From Limnobacter sp. (GTDB lineage Bacteria > Pseudomonadota > Gammaproteobacteria > Burkholderiales > Burkholderiaceae_B), in NCBI GenBank assembly GCA_029866125.1, contig JARWZZ010000001.1, positions 1 to 64,000 on the forward strand: DNA of 64,000 nt, given 5' to 3'. The first letter of the stretch is position 1. Every line of letters starts with the position of its first letter. Made by a program: the position numbers and the translations under genes. The notes under the pieces were generated by a model. That model was not told where the DNA came from. It searched no databases and saw only the letters and a list, made by a program, of their open reading frames with translations. Below, piece after piece: positions 37,835 through 46,787 of this stretch.

Positions 37835-39190
37835 TCAAGCTTGCAGCAGTTGCGCCACCCAGTCGGACCTGAACTGTGCCACCAAATCAGCGGGATTTAC
37901 ACCCGGATGGCCCTTCATAAATTGACGAAGCCCCGATTTGTAAGAGTCGGACAGTAGCTGCTGCGCAGCCTGGCGCATGATTTCAAGCGCCCGAGGCGCC
38001 CAGTTGACTGGCTCTGTCTGACCACTTTGACCTGAAAACCCGCCATTGATGCTGAAAGATGGAATTTGCTCCAGAACACTCAATACCCGCAACAAGCGGT
38101 CGGGTTTGCGGTACACATCAACTTGGCTGAATAACTCGATGAATAGTGCTTTAGACTCAAGGGACATCATGCCACCGAGCCTGTTATTCAAAGCACCGAC
38201 CAAGGCCTGCACCTGGGCAGCCACTCGTGCTTCATCCGCCAATTGGCTGGGCATGCGTAAGGTGTGGGCCAGTTCGACGATGGTTGCAGGTTTTTCAAAA
38301 CAACCCAGCAGGTAAACCCAACGGGCTTCGGCAAGAGTGGTGGCTGAGCCTTGCAGGGCATTCAACTGGAGCAAAATGTCGGCACTCGGGTTGAACATCC
38401 CAAACTTTGGTTCTAAATCATGGGGAGTTCGGTCATCGCTAGTTCGATCATTGCTGGCTCGCTCATTGTTGGCTCGCTCATTGATGGCTCGCTTATCCAA
38501 CAACACTGGCCAAGCTTGGAGTTGCACCAACAATTGAATCATGCGTGAGGGCATGGGCTCGGACATGCCTTTGTTCAACTCGGTAAACACACGCTCGGGC
38601 ACCAAATGCGCAATTTCGCCGGAGCGAACCAGCTGACGGCATAGGTATAGTGTTTCATCTGCAACGCTGAAGGTGGTGAATCGGGCCAAAAAGCGCGCCA
38701 ATCGCAGAATGCGCAGTGGGTCTTCAGCAAACGCGGGGCTTACATGGCGCATGACACCCGCATTTAAATCTGAAAATCCGTTAAATGGATCGATTACGCT
38801 TCCATCTGCGGCCATTGCCATGGCATTGACGGTGAAGTCTCGGCGGGCAAGGTCGTCTTGCAGCGTAACGTCGGGGCTGGCATAAAAAGTAAAGCCTTTG
38901 TACCCATGGCCAGACTTGCGCTCGGTGCGCGCTAGGGCATATTCATCTTGGGTATGTGGGTGTAAAAACACGGGGAAATCTGCCCCTACAGGCTTAAAAC
39001 CCAAGGGCAGCAAATCTTCTGGCTTGGCTCCCACCAGCACCCAATCTCGGTCGGACTTGAGGCGACCCAGCAATTCGTCGCGCACAGCACCGCCCACCAC
39101 ATACACTTGGATGCGACTGGGCAAGGTTGAAATTAAAGCGTCGGGCTTAAAACCCGACAAATTGGGCGCTGTGGACAAATGATTGGGCAA
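37835..39190 (-). CDS. cca: CCA-adding tRNA nucleotidyltransferase, with repeat insert
   Basis: Adds or repairs the 3' CCA of tRNAs. The 451 residues have the polymerase-beta-like head ([13 protein letters not shown], then the catalytic [10 protein letters not shown]), [38 protein letters not shown], and the RNA-binding neck [15 protein letters not shown]. The HD phosphohydrolase motif of E. coli Cca is not visible. An insertion at about residues 233-257 is made of five pentapeptides starting with R, encoded by a 15-bp tandem repeat. The start is TTG without a clear ribosome site, so the N-terminus (20-odd residues before VYVVGGAV) is uncertain. Confidence 0.93.
   Translation of the reverse strand: MPNHLSTAPNLSGFKPDALISTLPSRIQVYVVGGAVRDELLGRLKSDRDWVLVGAKPEDLLPLGFKPVGADFPVFLHPHTQDEYALARTERKSGHGYKGFTFYASPDVTLQDDLARRDFTVNAMAMAADGSVIDPFNGFSDLNAGVMRHVSPAFAEDPLRILRLARFLARFTTFSVADETLYLCRQLVRSGEIAHLVPERVFTELNKGMSEPMPSRMIQLLVQLQAWPVLLDKRAINERANNERASNDRTSDDRTPHDLEPKFGMFNPSADILLQLNALQGSATTLAEARWVYLLGCFEKPATIVELAHTLRMPSQLADEARVAAQVQALVGALNNRLGGMMSLESKALFIELFSQVDVYRKPDRLLRVLSVLEQIPSFSINGGFSGQSGQTEPVNWAPRALEIMRQAAQQLLSDSYKSGLRQFMKGHPGVNPADLVAQFRSDWVAQLLQA
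38417..38491. repeat. Five copies of a 15-bp repeat within cca
   Basis: Five consecutive 15-mers of the form NTCATNGNTGGCTCG, decaying toward 38417, encode five pentapeptides on the minus strand (each beginning Arg-Ala or Arg-Thr). The copies at 38462 and 38477 differ by one base. As the unit is a multiple of three, copy changes stay in frame. Confidence 0.9.
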
Positions 39191-39242
39191 CTTATTTGGC
39201 AGATTATTAGTTTAGCTCAGTACTGACGCTGCCCAAGCACAG

Positions 39243-40823
39243 TCAAAGCGACTCGATGTTTTTCAGGGTGAACTGCACCTGATCACGCAGGGCTTGCCGC
39301 TGTTCATCACCCAGCCGGGAAATGTTTTTTGCCATCAACGCCGTGCGTGGGTTGCCTTTCAACATGGCTTCGTGTTTGTCCAAAAAGCCCCAGTAAAGCG
39401 TGGTCATTGGGCAGGCGCGCGGCCCTGTTTTTTCATCAGATTTGTATTTGCAATTGCCGCAGTAATTGCTCATGCGTTTGATGTAGGCCCCGCTTGCAAT
39501 GTAGGGTTTGCTGGTGAATCGCCCTCCGTTGGCAAACAGCGCCATGCCAGCCACGTTGGGCAGCTCAACCCATTCCACCGCATCCACATACACCGCCAAA
39601 AACCAGTCTTCCACCTGCTGGGGCACAACACCCGCCATCAGGGCAAAATTGCCCAGCACCATGAGGCGCTGAATGTGGTGGGCGTAGCCATATTTTAGGG
39701 TTTGGCCGATGGAATCTTTCATGCAAGCCATCTGCGTGTTGCCGGTCCAAAACCATTGGGGCAATGGCTGGTCGGCTTTCAAAAAATTGTCTTGCCGCAT
39801 CTTGGGCATGTCCAACCAATACACGCCGCGAATAAACTCGCGCCAACCCAGCACCTGCCGAATAAAACCTTCCACTGCCGCAAGCGGGGCACTGCCCTTT
39901 CGGTAAGCCTGCTCTGCCGCTGCAATGACTTCGCGGGGGTCCAGCAAATGCAAGTTAATGCTAGACGAGACCAGCGAATGCCAGCCAAAAGGCGTATTGG
40001 TCCACATTGCATCTTGGTAATCCCCAAAATTGCACAAGCGGGTTTGAATAAATTGGGCCAAGGCGTGCAGCGCTTGCTCGCGATTCACAGGCCAAATAAA
40101 GTGTGCCAACTCGCCCGGGTGGTCGCCAAAACGAGCTTCCACCTCTGCAAGCACTTGAAGGGTCATGTCGTCTGGCGGAAATTGGGCGGGCGGCGCAATC
40201 TGGCCGGGCCCAGTCTTGGGGAATGCGCTGCGGTTTTCTGAATCAAAGTTCCATTGCCCACCCAGCGGTTCTGACGAAGGCTCACCTGAGGGCCCACCTT
40301 GCTCCATCAACACTTGATAACGCTTGCGCATTTCGCGGTAAAAATACTCCATCCGCATTTGTTTGTAACCCGAGGCCCATTTTGCAAACTGGGCACGGCT
40401 GCACATGAAGTGGCTGTCTTCCAAAAAGGCAATGGGCAGGTTTTTGCTTTTGGAAAGCTCAACCAAGCTTTGTTCAAGCCGCCAGTCACCCGGCTCGGCC
40501 AACTTCAGGGCTTGAATGTTGTGCAGCGTACACAATTCGGATAAACGCTCAACCAAGGAAAGCGACCCCGTCTCGTCCAAATTGCTGTACACCACTTGAT
40601 AGCCCTGCTGACGAAGCAAGTCTGCAAAGTGCCGCATGGCTGATAAAAACAAGGCAATACGTACTTTATGAACCCACACCACAGTGGACTCGGCAGCAGA
40701 TTCAATCATGAACACCTTCACATCGGAAGGCTGGCAGCCCTCTGGCAGGCGAAGGGCCGGGTTGTCTAGGCTGAGTTGATCACCCAAAACGAGAACAGCA
40801 TGGTTTGAGCGGGGGTGCAGCAT
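39243..40823 (-). CDS. FeS-type cryptochrome/(6-4) photolyase (PhrB/CryB class)
   Basis: 526-residue photolyase-related flavoprotein of the iron-sulfur bacterial cryptochrome/photolyase class, which repairs (6-4) photoproducts using light; the class binds FAD, a ribolumazine antenna and a 4Fe-4S cluster. Visible: N-terminal alpha/beta antenna domain (VLVLGDQLSLDNPAL), FAD-binding helical region (FIRQVLGWREFIRGVYW, then YAHHIQRLMVLGNFALMAGV), and the cluster cysteines in QMACMKDS and NYCGNCKYKSDEKTGPRACPMT. It is the third gene after the CarH-like regulator and DUF2256 on the same strand, so light-dependent expression is likely. The exact lesion specificity is inferred from class membership. 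Confidence 0.93.
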   Translation of the reverse strand: MLHPRSNHAVLVLGDQLSLDNPALRLPEGCQPSDVKVFMIESAAESTVVWVHKVRIALFLSAMRHFADLLRQQGYQVVYSNLDETGSLSLVERLSELCTLHNIQALKLAEPGDWRLEQSLVELSKSKNLPIAFLEDSHFMCSRAQFAKWASGYKQMRMEYFYREMRKRYQVLMEQGGPSGEPSSEPLGGQWNFDSENRSAFPKTGPGQIAPPAQFPPDDMTLQVLAEVEARFGDHPGELAHFIWPVNREQALHALAQFIQTRLCNFGDYQDAMWTNTPFGWHSLVSSSINLHLLDPREVIAAAEQAYRKGSAPLAAVEGFIRQVLGWREFIRGVYWLDMPKMRQDNFLKADQPLPQWFWTGNTQMACMKDSIGQTLKYGYAHHIQRLMVLGNFALMAGVVPQQVEDWFLAVYVDAVEWVELPNVAGMALFANGGRFTSKPYIASGAYIKRMSNYCGNCKYKSDEKTGPRACPMTTLYWGFLDKHEAMLKGNPRTALMAKNISRLGDEQRQALRDQVQFTLKNIESL

Positions 40824-40871
40824 GGGAATAGCACTTCTAAAGAGGGATGAAACTGGGTGAGTTATTGTGGC

Positions 40872-41030
40872 TCAAGGTGCTTTTTTATTGGGCTTGCGGC
40901 ATGCTTCTGAGCAATATTTCACGTCATCCCAGTTTTTGGCCCATTTTTTACGCCAAGTCATGGGTTTACCGCAGCCCACACAAGGTTTGCTGGGCAGGAA
41001 GGATTTATTGCCTTTGAATTCAGAGCCCAT
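40872..41030 (-). CDS. DUF2256 zinc-ribbon mini-protein
   Basis: A 52-residue ORF (MGSEFKGNKSFLPSKPC...) with two Cys pairs, CVGC near residues 17-20 and CSEAC at 40-44, and the family core KPCVGCGKPMTWRKKWAKNWDDVKYCS. This is the DUF2256 pattern, a small zinc-binding protein of unknown role often next to photolyase or cryptochrome genes. Its ATG follows the regulator's TAA with no gap, so the two are coupled, and the photolyase start is 48 bp further on. It falls below usual gene-length cutoffs. Confidence 0.9.
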   Translation of the reverse strand: MGSEFKGNKSFLPSKPCVGCGKPMTWRKKWAKNWDDVKYCSEACRKPNKKAP

Positions 41031-41972
41031 TTAATTGTATCGGTGAGCGTTTCGGCGCTTCCAATCATCAATCGAGTCGGTAATGTCGTTCAAACTGGAT
41101 AGCAGCGTAAACGTTGTTGCCCCCCGCTTACGCAAAGCGCTGGAGGCTCCCCCGCACCAAATTTCGGTTCGCTCGGGCAATTTGGCACGCAGCTCACTGA
41201 TGGAATCAAGTACGCCTTGAGAGCTTTGCACAGCCGAAAAAGACAAAGCCACGATGTCCACTTTTTGAGTTTCACTGGCCCGCACAATGTCGTAAATTGG
41301 GGTTTGGGTACCCAAGGAGATGCATTGGGCGCCTTCCATAGCGAAAACGCACTCTGCCATAAGCAGCCCCAAACCATGCAGCTCGCTAGGCAATGTGGTC
41401 AGCAAAACACGGGGAAGGCTTCTGGAGGTGGACACAGTGCTGATTGAGTTGCGCAGCACCACTTGAATGGTTTCAGTGTAAATGTGTTCTTCAAAAATTT
41501 CGAAATAACCGCGAGCCCATGCATCACCCACCATGCCGTTCATAGGCGCAACGACCTCCACCACAAATCGGCGTAGGCCCATGCTAAGCACCAAACGTGA
41601 CATTTTTTGGCGGAAATCATCCACATCATGGCGTTTGATCATGTCCATGTAGCCTTTCAACTCGTCCAGCGAGTCTGCAGGCACGCTTACCCTAGACCCC
41701 GCGCTGCTGGCTTCAGCCAACTCGCCAAGTTCTTGAATGCTAAGCGGAATGATTTTTCCCGGCCGATGTCCGTTGTCCATTAAGCGCTTAATGACCCGAA
41801 GCTTTTCGACTTGCTCAATTGGATACAAACGCTCGCCGTAAGCATCGCGATGGGGCTCGGGAAAGTTGTAACGCTTTTCCCAAACCCTGAGGGTGTCCTT
41901 GGCAAGACCAGTGTCTCTTTCTACAGCAGCAATCGAAAAAGATGGCTGGTTCAAATACTCGCGCTCGTTCAT
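41031..41972 (-). CDS. CarH/LitR-type B12-binding MerR photoreceptor regulator
   Basis: 313 residues: MerR winged helix (about 12-78, FSIAAVERDTGLAKDTLRVWEKRYNFPEP), a helical cobalamin-binding bundle (about 100-180), and a Rossmann B12-binding domain (about 187-313). The light-sensor ligands of CarH are recognisable: Trp152 with Glu162-His163 (the W-x9-EH cap motif), and His199 in SELHGLG, matching the lower axial His. In CarH, adenosylcobalamin lets the dark tetramer bind DNA and light disrupts it. It heads a photolyase transcription unit and faces folE2 across a repeat-rich intergenic region. Light sensing is inferred, since residue matches do not prove it. Confidence 0.88.
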   Translation of the reverse strand: MNEREYLNQPSFSIAAVERDTGLAKDTLRVWEKRYNFPEPHRDAYGERLYPIEQVEKLRVIKRLMDNGHRPGKIIPLSIQELGELAEASSAGSRVSVPADSLDELKGYMDMIKRHDVDDFRQKMSRLVLSMGLRRFVVEVVAPMNGMVGDAWARGYFEIFEEHIYTETIQVVLRNSISTVSTSRSLPRVLLTTLPSELHGLGLLMAECVFAMEGAQCISLGTQTPIYDIVRASETQKVDIVALSFSAVQSSQGVLDSISELRAKLPERTEIWCGGASSALRKRGATTFTLLSSLNDITDSIDDWKRRNAHRYN

Positions 41973-42441
41973 AGAAAAATGCTCAAACTGGATGGAAGGC
42001 TTGGACTATTGAAACCATAGCTTTAATTTGTCTAAGACAAATTGACTTTTTGTCTAGGTCAAACAATAATCGATTTAGCGAACTTTTAGCCGTTCGATTG
42101 ACATTGTCTACTATTTAAGGAAATTTTCCCACTCACATTTAGTTCAGAAGACCTACACACCTCACACGAGTGATAGGTTTGCGGTGTTTACAGCCAGTTT
42201 TTCACCCTGTATTTGGGTGCCGCCTGGCAAATCAACAATCATCATAAAACGGTGTTTGTGGTAAACACAATTGAGTTTGTGTAGGTACAAACTTAAACAA
42301 AAATGCTTTGGTCGATAGGTATACCATTGTTTTATACCGACCGAGAGCAACCTACAGATTTTGGCCCTCAATCAGTCAGAGTCAAAGGCACTAAGCACCC
42401 AGCCATGTGGCTGTGTGTACCCTTACACGGAGTTTTACCCC
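41973..42441. promoter_or_regulatory. 470-bp divergent regulatory region between carH-like gene and folE2
   Basis: No gene is supported here. The left part has three TTGTCTA boxes (42028, 42050, 42104), the first in a perfect dyad ATTTGTCTAAGACAAAT (42026-42042). The second is in an imperfect dyad (42049-42063) inside a plus-strand TTGACT-N19-TAATCG arrangement. Further right are dyads GTGTTT/AAACAC (42252-42268), AGTTTGT/ACAAACT (42274-42293) and GGTATA/TATACC (42318-42338), the last about 100 bp before folE2. They are good candidates for operators of the adjacent MerR regulator and for folE2 control. Confidence 0.6.
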
Positions 42442-43251
42442 ATGAACGCACCCGAAAGCCTATTCCTGCCCGATGAACAATCACGCGCAGACCTTCGCAA
42501 CCTAGCGATCACACGCGTGGGCGTGCGTGGCATCAAGTACCCCATCACCGTTAAATCAGTAAGCGGCGTGCAGCCCTCTGTTGCGGATGTGGAAATGACT
42601 GTGTTTTTGCCTGCCGATGTGAAAGGCACACACATGTCGCGTTTCCTAGAAATTTTGGAAGCACACACCGAACCGCTGGACCAGCCCACATTCCGCACCA
42701 TGATGGTGGAAATGCTGGACCGCCTTGAGTCCCAAGAAGGCACGGTGACCATGAAGTTTCCGTACTTTGTGCGCAAAACCGCGCCCATTTCCGGCGTGAG
42801 TAGCTTGTTGGACTACCAAGTGACTTTGAAGGCGGTTAGCACCCCCAAAGGCACTGATTATTGGATGACGACCGTGGTGCCAGTCACCAGCCTGTGCCCA
42901 TGCTCCAAGAAAATTTCCAACTACGGCGCGCACAACCAAAGATCACACATCACGATTGATGCTTTGGCCGGTCCTGATTTGATGATTGAGGACTTGATCC
43001 GCATGGCGGAAGAGTCTGCAAGCTGCGAATTGTGGGGCTTGCTCAAGCGCCCAGATGAAAAGTACGTGACCGAACGCGCCTATGACAATCCCAAATTTGT
43101 GGAAGATTTGGTGCGCGATGTGGCCTTGCTACTGAATCAGTCCGAGCAGGTGTTAAGTTTCCGTGTTGAAAGCGAGAACTTCGAGTCCATTCACAACCAC
43201 TCAGCTGTGGCATGGATTGAACACGACAAACGCAAAACAGCTGCAAAGTAA
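42442..43251 (+). CDS. folE2: GTP cyclohydrolase FolE2 (type IB)
   Basis: Converts GTP to 7,8-dihydroneopterin triphosphate, the first step to tetrahydrofolate. Type IB enzymes use metals other than zinc. The 269 residues have the COG1469 features: [11 protein letters not shown], the catalytic [21 protein letters not shown] segment with the active Cys near residue 152, and the late [11 protein letters not shown]. The longest ORF adds 27 residues, but ATG at 42442 has GGAG nine bases upstream and matches the family. Its divergent pairing with a photolyase unit and B12 regulator suggests a role in supplying folate or pterin under light stress. Confidence 0.94.
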   Translation: MNAPESLFLPDEQSRADLRNLAITRVGVRGIKYPITVKSVSGVQPSVADVEMTVFLPADVKGTHMSRFLEILEAHTEPLDQPTFRTMMVEMLDRLESQEGTVTMKFPYFVRKTAPISGVSSLLDYQVTLKAVSTPKGTDYWMTTVVPVTSLCPCSKKISNYGAHNQRSHITIDALAGPDLMIEDLIRMAEESASCELWGLLKRPDEKYVTERAYDNPKFVEDLVRDVALLLNQSEQVLSFRVESENFESIHNHSAVAWIEHDKRKTAAK

Positions 43252-43260
43252 CTGGCAAAG

Positions 43261-43325
43261 GTGCCTTTAAAAATGAAGGCACGATTCCATTTGTGGCGAA
43301 TGAATATTTATCGCCATAAATGGAA
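43261..43325 (+). terminator. Double hairpin after folE2
   Basis: GTGCCTT (43261-43267) pairs with AAGGCAC (43276-43282). A larger 15-pair stem, 43285-43299 with 43311-43325, has one G-U pair and an 11-base loop, and is followed by CCTTTTCGGG. Together they should end the folE2 message and set the start of the next operon apart. Confidence 0.75.
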
Positions 43326-43420
43326 CCTTTTCGGGTTAGGATTATCAACCTTATCAGGGAACCGGGTACTTAGCCTGATCCTGCCTTAAAAGCTTAATTG
43401 CAGTATATTTCGAGTAAAAA

Positions 43421-44749
43421 ATGACTACAAAATTAGAGGGCGCAAAGCCCAAAGTGGCCGTGGTGGGTGGCGGCATTTCAGGGCTTACTGCGGCTTGGAA
43501 GCTACGTGACGTGGCCGAAGTTACACTTTTTGAAGCCAATGACTACATTGGCGGGCATACCAACACAGTAGATATTGAAGTAGAAGGCAAGCAAGTGGCA
43601 GTTGACACTGGCTTTTTGGTCTACAACGAACGCACCTACCCCAATTTGATTCAAATGTTTAAGGATTTGGATGTGGAGACAGTGATGTCAGACATGTCCT
43701 TCTCTGTATGCTTGCCCGAGCTGAACTTGGAATGGGCAGGCACCAACATGAACACCGTGTTTGCGCAACGCCGCAACCTGTTTCGCCCCAAATTTTTGTT
43801 GATGCTGCTGGATATTGTTCGCTTTAACAAAGAAGCCACTGCGATGGTGGCCGATGCCAGCCGAGCTCAATTGTTTGAAAGCAAGGCCAGCCAAAACCTG
43901 GGCGAATACCTGATTGAACACAAGTACACCCAACAGTTTCGCGATTGGTATTTAATCCCGATGGCGGCGGCCATTTGGTCCTGCCCCACCGAACAAATGT
44001 TGGCTTTTCCAATTGCAACTTTTGTCCAGTTTTGCCACAACCACGGCTTGCTGCAGGTGAATGACAGGCCCAAATGGTGGACCGTCAAGAATGGCGCGCG
44101 CAACTACGTCAACAAAATGATTCCCCACATCCCCGTTATCCACAAAGGGGTGAAGGTGACGGCCGTTCAGGCTGGGCAAGGCAAACCTGTGGTGATGAGC
44201 CAATTGGGCGCACTTGAGTTTGATGCCGTGGTGATGGCTTGCCACAGCGACCAAAGCTTGAAGTTGTTACAAGGCAACGAGGCACAATCCGCTCAGCTCA
44301 AGCACATTGCCTATCAACCCAATGTGGCCTACCTGCACACCGATGTGGCACTGATGCCCAAAACCCGCAGCACCTGGTCATCTTGGAACTACCTCAGCGA
44401 TGTGCTGAACCCGCAACCCAGCGTGTCAGTGACCTATTGGTCCAACAGCTTGCAACCCCTGCCTGTCGAAAAGCCCATTTTTGTGACGCTAAACCCGATC
44501 ATCATGCCAGATGAGAAAAAGGTGTACCGCGAAATCCATTACAGCCACCCGGTGTTTGATGTGGCGGCCATTCAAGCGCAAAAAGTATTGACTGATTTGC
44601 AAGGCTTGAACGGTGTTTACATGGCTGGCGCTTGGATGAAGTACGGCTTCCATGAAGACGGCCACACCTCCGGCTTGAATGCAGCAGCAGCCATCAAAAA
44701 AGATTTGTCCTTGATGGACCTGCCCACACCCAGCCGGTTGGTGGCGTAA
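43421..44749 (+). CDS. FAD-dependent amine-oxidase-like oxidoreductase
   Basis: 442-residue flavoprotein. Dinucleotide-binding motif VAVVGGGISGLTAAWKL at about 11-27 is followed by LFEANDYIGGHTNTV and VDTGFLVYNERTYPNL; the C-terminal FAD contact is GVYMAGAWMKYGFHEDG. The family is annotated as NAD/FAD-binding or amine oxidase. Close relatives are the first gene of a conserved set with DUF1365 and CFA synthase (RSP_1091 of Rhodobacter sphaeroides, linked to furan fatty acids, as I recall). Substrate is unproven, possibly a membrane lipid. It heads the six-to-eight-gene operon; the stop overlaps the next start as TAATG. Confidence 0.87.
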   Translation: MTTKLEGAKPKVAVVGGGISGLTAAWKLRDVAEVTLFEANDYIGGHTNTVDIEVEGKQVAVDTGFLVYNERTYPNLIQMFKDLDVETVMSDMSFSVCLPELNLEWAGTNMNTVFAQRRNLFRPKFLLMLLDIVRFNKEATAMVADASRAQLFESKASQNLGEYLIEHKYTQQFRDWYLIPMAAAIWSCPTEQMLAFPIATFVQFCHNHGLLQVNDRPKWWTVKNGARNYVNKMIPHIPVIHKGVKVTAVQAGQGKPVVMSQLGALEFDAVVMACHSDQSLKLLQGNEAQSAQLKHIAYQPNVAYLHTDVALMPKTRSTWSSWNYLSDVLNPQPSVSVTYWSNSLQPLPVEKPIFVTLNPIIMPDEKKVYREIHYSHPVFDVAAIQAQKVLTDLQGLNGVYMAGAWMKYGFHEDGHTSGLNAAAAIKKDLSLMDLPTPSRLVA

Positions 44750-45570
44750 TGGCAAGCGGTTTGGGCAGTTTTACTCTAAGAGATGTAAAGCTGGCCTGGG
44801 GCCAAGTTCGCCATCAGCGCAACAAACCAAAACCCAACGGCTTTAACACGGGTGCTTGCTTTGTGCGGCTCATATTCAGCCCCACCGCCGACGCGGCTTA
44901 CAAGGGGGCTTTGCCCAAAATTGACCAAGCAGGTTTGGTGTCGGTACAGGCCAAACATTATGGCTTTGAACAACACAGCCTAACTTTGCCCCAACTGGTT
45001 GAAAGCTTGCATGCCCGCGTGTGCAGGGAATCTGGCTTGACACTGGATGGCGAAGTGCATTTGCACACCTTCCCCAAGGTGCTGGGCTATGTGTTTAACC
45101 CAGTTAGCTTTTGGTATTTCCACAACAGCAAGGCTGAATGTTTGTCGATTTTGGCCGAGGTGAATAACACTTTTGGCGAGCGGCATTTTTACCTGCTGAA
45201 AGGCGAGCCGGGTGAAGTCATCAACAAAGGCAAAACCATGGAGGCTGAAAAAGTGTTCCATGTGTCACCCTTCTTCCCAGTTTCCGGCCAGTACCAATTC
45301 AGATTTATGGACAAAATCGACCGCAGCTTGGCTCGGATCGATTATTATGACGATAACCAATTGCAGCTCACAACCAGCGTCAGTGGCGAACTACTCGCAC
45401 CGACCGCTGGCCTGTGGTTTAAAACACTAGCCCGGTTTGGGTGGTTTTCTGTGAATATAATTGTAAAAATTCACTGGCAAGCTGTGAAATTGTGGTGGAA
45501 AGGTGCCCGCTTCTACGGCAAACCCACACCCCCTAAAGAACCTTTGACACAAGCGAAAGTGCAGGTATGA
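44749..45570 (+). CDS. DUF1365 family protein
   Basis: 273 residues of the DUF1365 family, which nearly always sits beside the FAD amine-oxidase-like and CFA-synthase genes. Recognisable features: HLHTFPKVLGYVFNPVSFWYFHN, EVNNTFGERHFYLL, the KVFHVSPFFPVSGQYQFRF strand, and the C-terminal WFSVNIIVKIHWQAVKLWWKGARFY helix, which may touch the membrane. No catalytic function is known. It starts on a TAATG overlap with the upstream gene and ends in an ATGA overlap with the CFA-synthase-like gene, so the three are probably one functional module. Confidence 0.93.
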   Translation: MASGLGSFTLRDVKLAWGQVRHQRNKPKPNGFNTGACFVRLIFSPTADAAYKGALPKIDQAGLVSVQAKHYGFEQHSLTLPQLVESLHARVCRESGLTLDGEVHLHTFPKVLGYVFNPVSFWYFHNSKAECLSILAEVNNTFGERHFYLLKGEPGEVINKGKTMEAEKVFHVSPFFPVSGQYQFRFMDKIDRSLARIDYYDDNQLQLTTSVSGELLAPTAGLWFKTLARFGWFSVNIIVKIHWQAVKLWWKGARFYGKPTPPKEPLTQAKVQV

Positions 45571-46787
45571 ATCAAGCCATTATCCGTTTTCCCCAATTCC
45601 AGCTACCCAGCCATGCGCCCTCTTCCGCGCAATGGACCCTGAAGTTGTTAACCAAACTTCAACGAGGCCGGCTGGACTTGATTACGCCTGAGGGCTCGCA
45701 CATTTTGTTTGGTGAAGACACCGACAAACCGTCTGCGCAAATACGGCTTCACAACTGGAATGTGTGCACCAAGGCGTTGAAGTCTGGCGACATCGGCTTT
45801 GCAGAATCCTACATCGCCGGCGATTGGGAAACCAATGACTTGGCTGCACTGCTGGGCGTATTTCTTGAAAACCGCAATGCGGTTGAAAAAATGATTTACG
45901 GCAGTTTTTTGGGTGGCTTGGCCTACAAGGTGAAGCACTGGTTTAACCGCAACACCAAAGCCCAAGCGAAAAAGAACATCCATGCCCATTACGACCTAGG
46001 CAACCCGTTCTATCAGTTGTGGCTTGACCCTTCCATGACCTACTCCAGCGCCTTGTTTGACGGCGATACAAGCTTGTCGCTCGAAGAAGCGCAACACGCC
46101 AAATACCAAGCCATGTTGAATTACCTCAAGCCCAAAGCAGGTGAATCTGTGCTGGAAATTGGGTGTGGCTGGGGCGGTTTTGCTGAGAAGGCATGTTCTG
46201 CAGACGCAAACCTAGTAGGCCTAACCTTGTCGACTGAGCAACTGGCTTATGCTAAAACAAGGCTTGACCAAAAGGGCTTGGGTGCCAAGGCAGACTTCCG
46301 CTTACAAGATTACCGTGATTGCGATGGCCAGTTTGACCACATTGCATCCATCGAAATGTTTGAGGCTGTGGGCGAGGAATACTGGCCCGCTTACTTCCAA
46401 GCGGTTAGCCGCCTGTTGAAAAAAGGTGGCAAAGCCGCCATTCAAACCATTACGATTGATGAAGAGTTGTTTGACCGCTACCGCAAGTCCACCGACTTTA
46501 TTCAGCAATACATTTTCCCGGGTGGCATGTTGCCCTCGCCGACTGTATTTGAAAAGCTGGCAGAAAAGCACGGTTTGCGGGTGGTGTCCAAAAAGGCGTT
46601 CGGTAAAGACTACGCCGAAACCTTGCGCCGTTGGAGGGTTTCCTTCATGAGCCAGTTGGACCATGTAATGGCCCAAAACTTTGATGAGCCCTTTGTGCGC
46701 ACTTGGGAGTTTTACCTAGCCTACTGCGAAGCAGGCTTTGATTACCAAAGCACGGATGTGTACCAATTTTATTTGGAAAAAGCTTGA
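45567..46787 (+). CDS. Cyclopropane-fatty-acyl-phospholipid synthase family methyltransferase
   Basis: 406-residue SAM-dependent methyltransferase that acts on unsaturated acyl chains of membrane phospholipids, adding a methylene bridge or a methyl group. Visible: N-terminal lipid domain (GDIGFAESYIAGDWETNDL), HYDLGNPFYQLWLDPSMTYS, SAM motif VLEIGCGWGGFAEKA, SIEMFEAVGEEYW, and the RWRVSF region. All typical CFA-synthase blocks are present. The neighbours (amine-oxidase-like, DUF1365) suggest a special modified lipid rather than the standard stationary-phase cyclopropane; this is inference. Confidence 0.94.
   Translation: MNQAIIRFPQFQLPSHAPSSAQWTLKLLTKLQRGRLDLITPEGSHILFGEDTDKPSAQIRLHNWNVCTKALKSGDIGFAESYIAGDWETNDLAALLGVFLENRNAVEKMIYGSFLGGLAYKVKHWFNRNTKAQAKKNIHAHYDLGNPFYQLWLDPSMTYSSALFDGDTSLSLEEAQHAKYQAMLNYLKPKAGESVLEIGCGWGGFAEKACSADANLVGLTLSTEQLAYAKTRLDQKGLGAKADFRLQDYRDCDGQFDHIASIEMFEAVGEEYWPAYFQAVSRLLKKGGKAAIQTITIDEELFDRYRKSTDFIQQYIFPGGMLPSPTVFEKLAEKHGLRVVSKKAFGKDYAETLRRWRVSFMSQLDHVMAQNFDEPFVRTWEFYLAYCEAGFDYQSTDVYQFYLEKA

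Noticed and set aside
41973-42441. Possible cobalamin riboswitch near the B12 regulator
   Set aside because: No B12-box-like sequence or multi-stem pattern is seen.
43376-43409. TGATCC and TATATT before the amine-oxidase-like gene, resembling the singlet-oxygen sigma-E promoter
   Set aside because: The 22-bp spacing is too long and the -10 does not match well.
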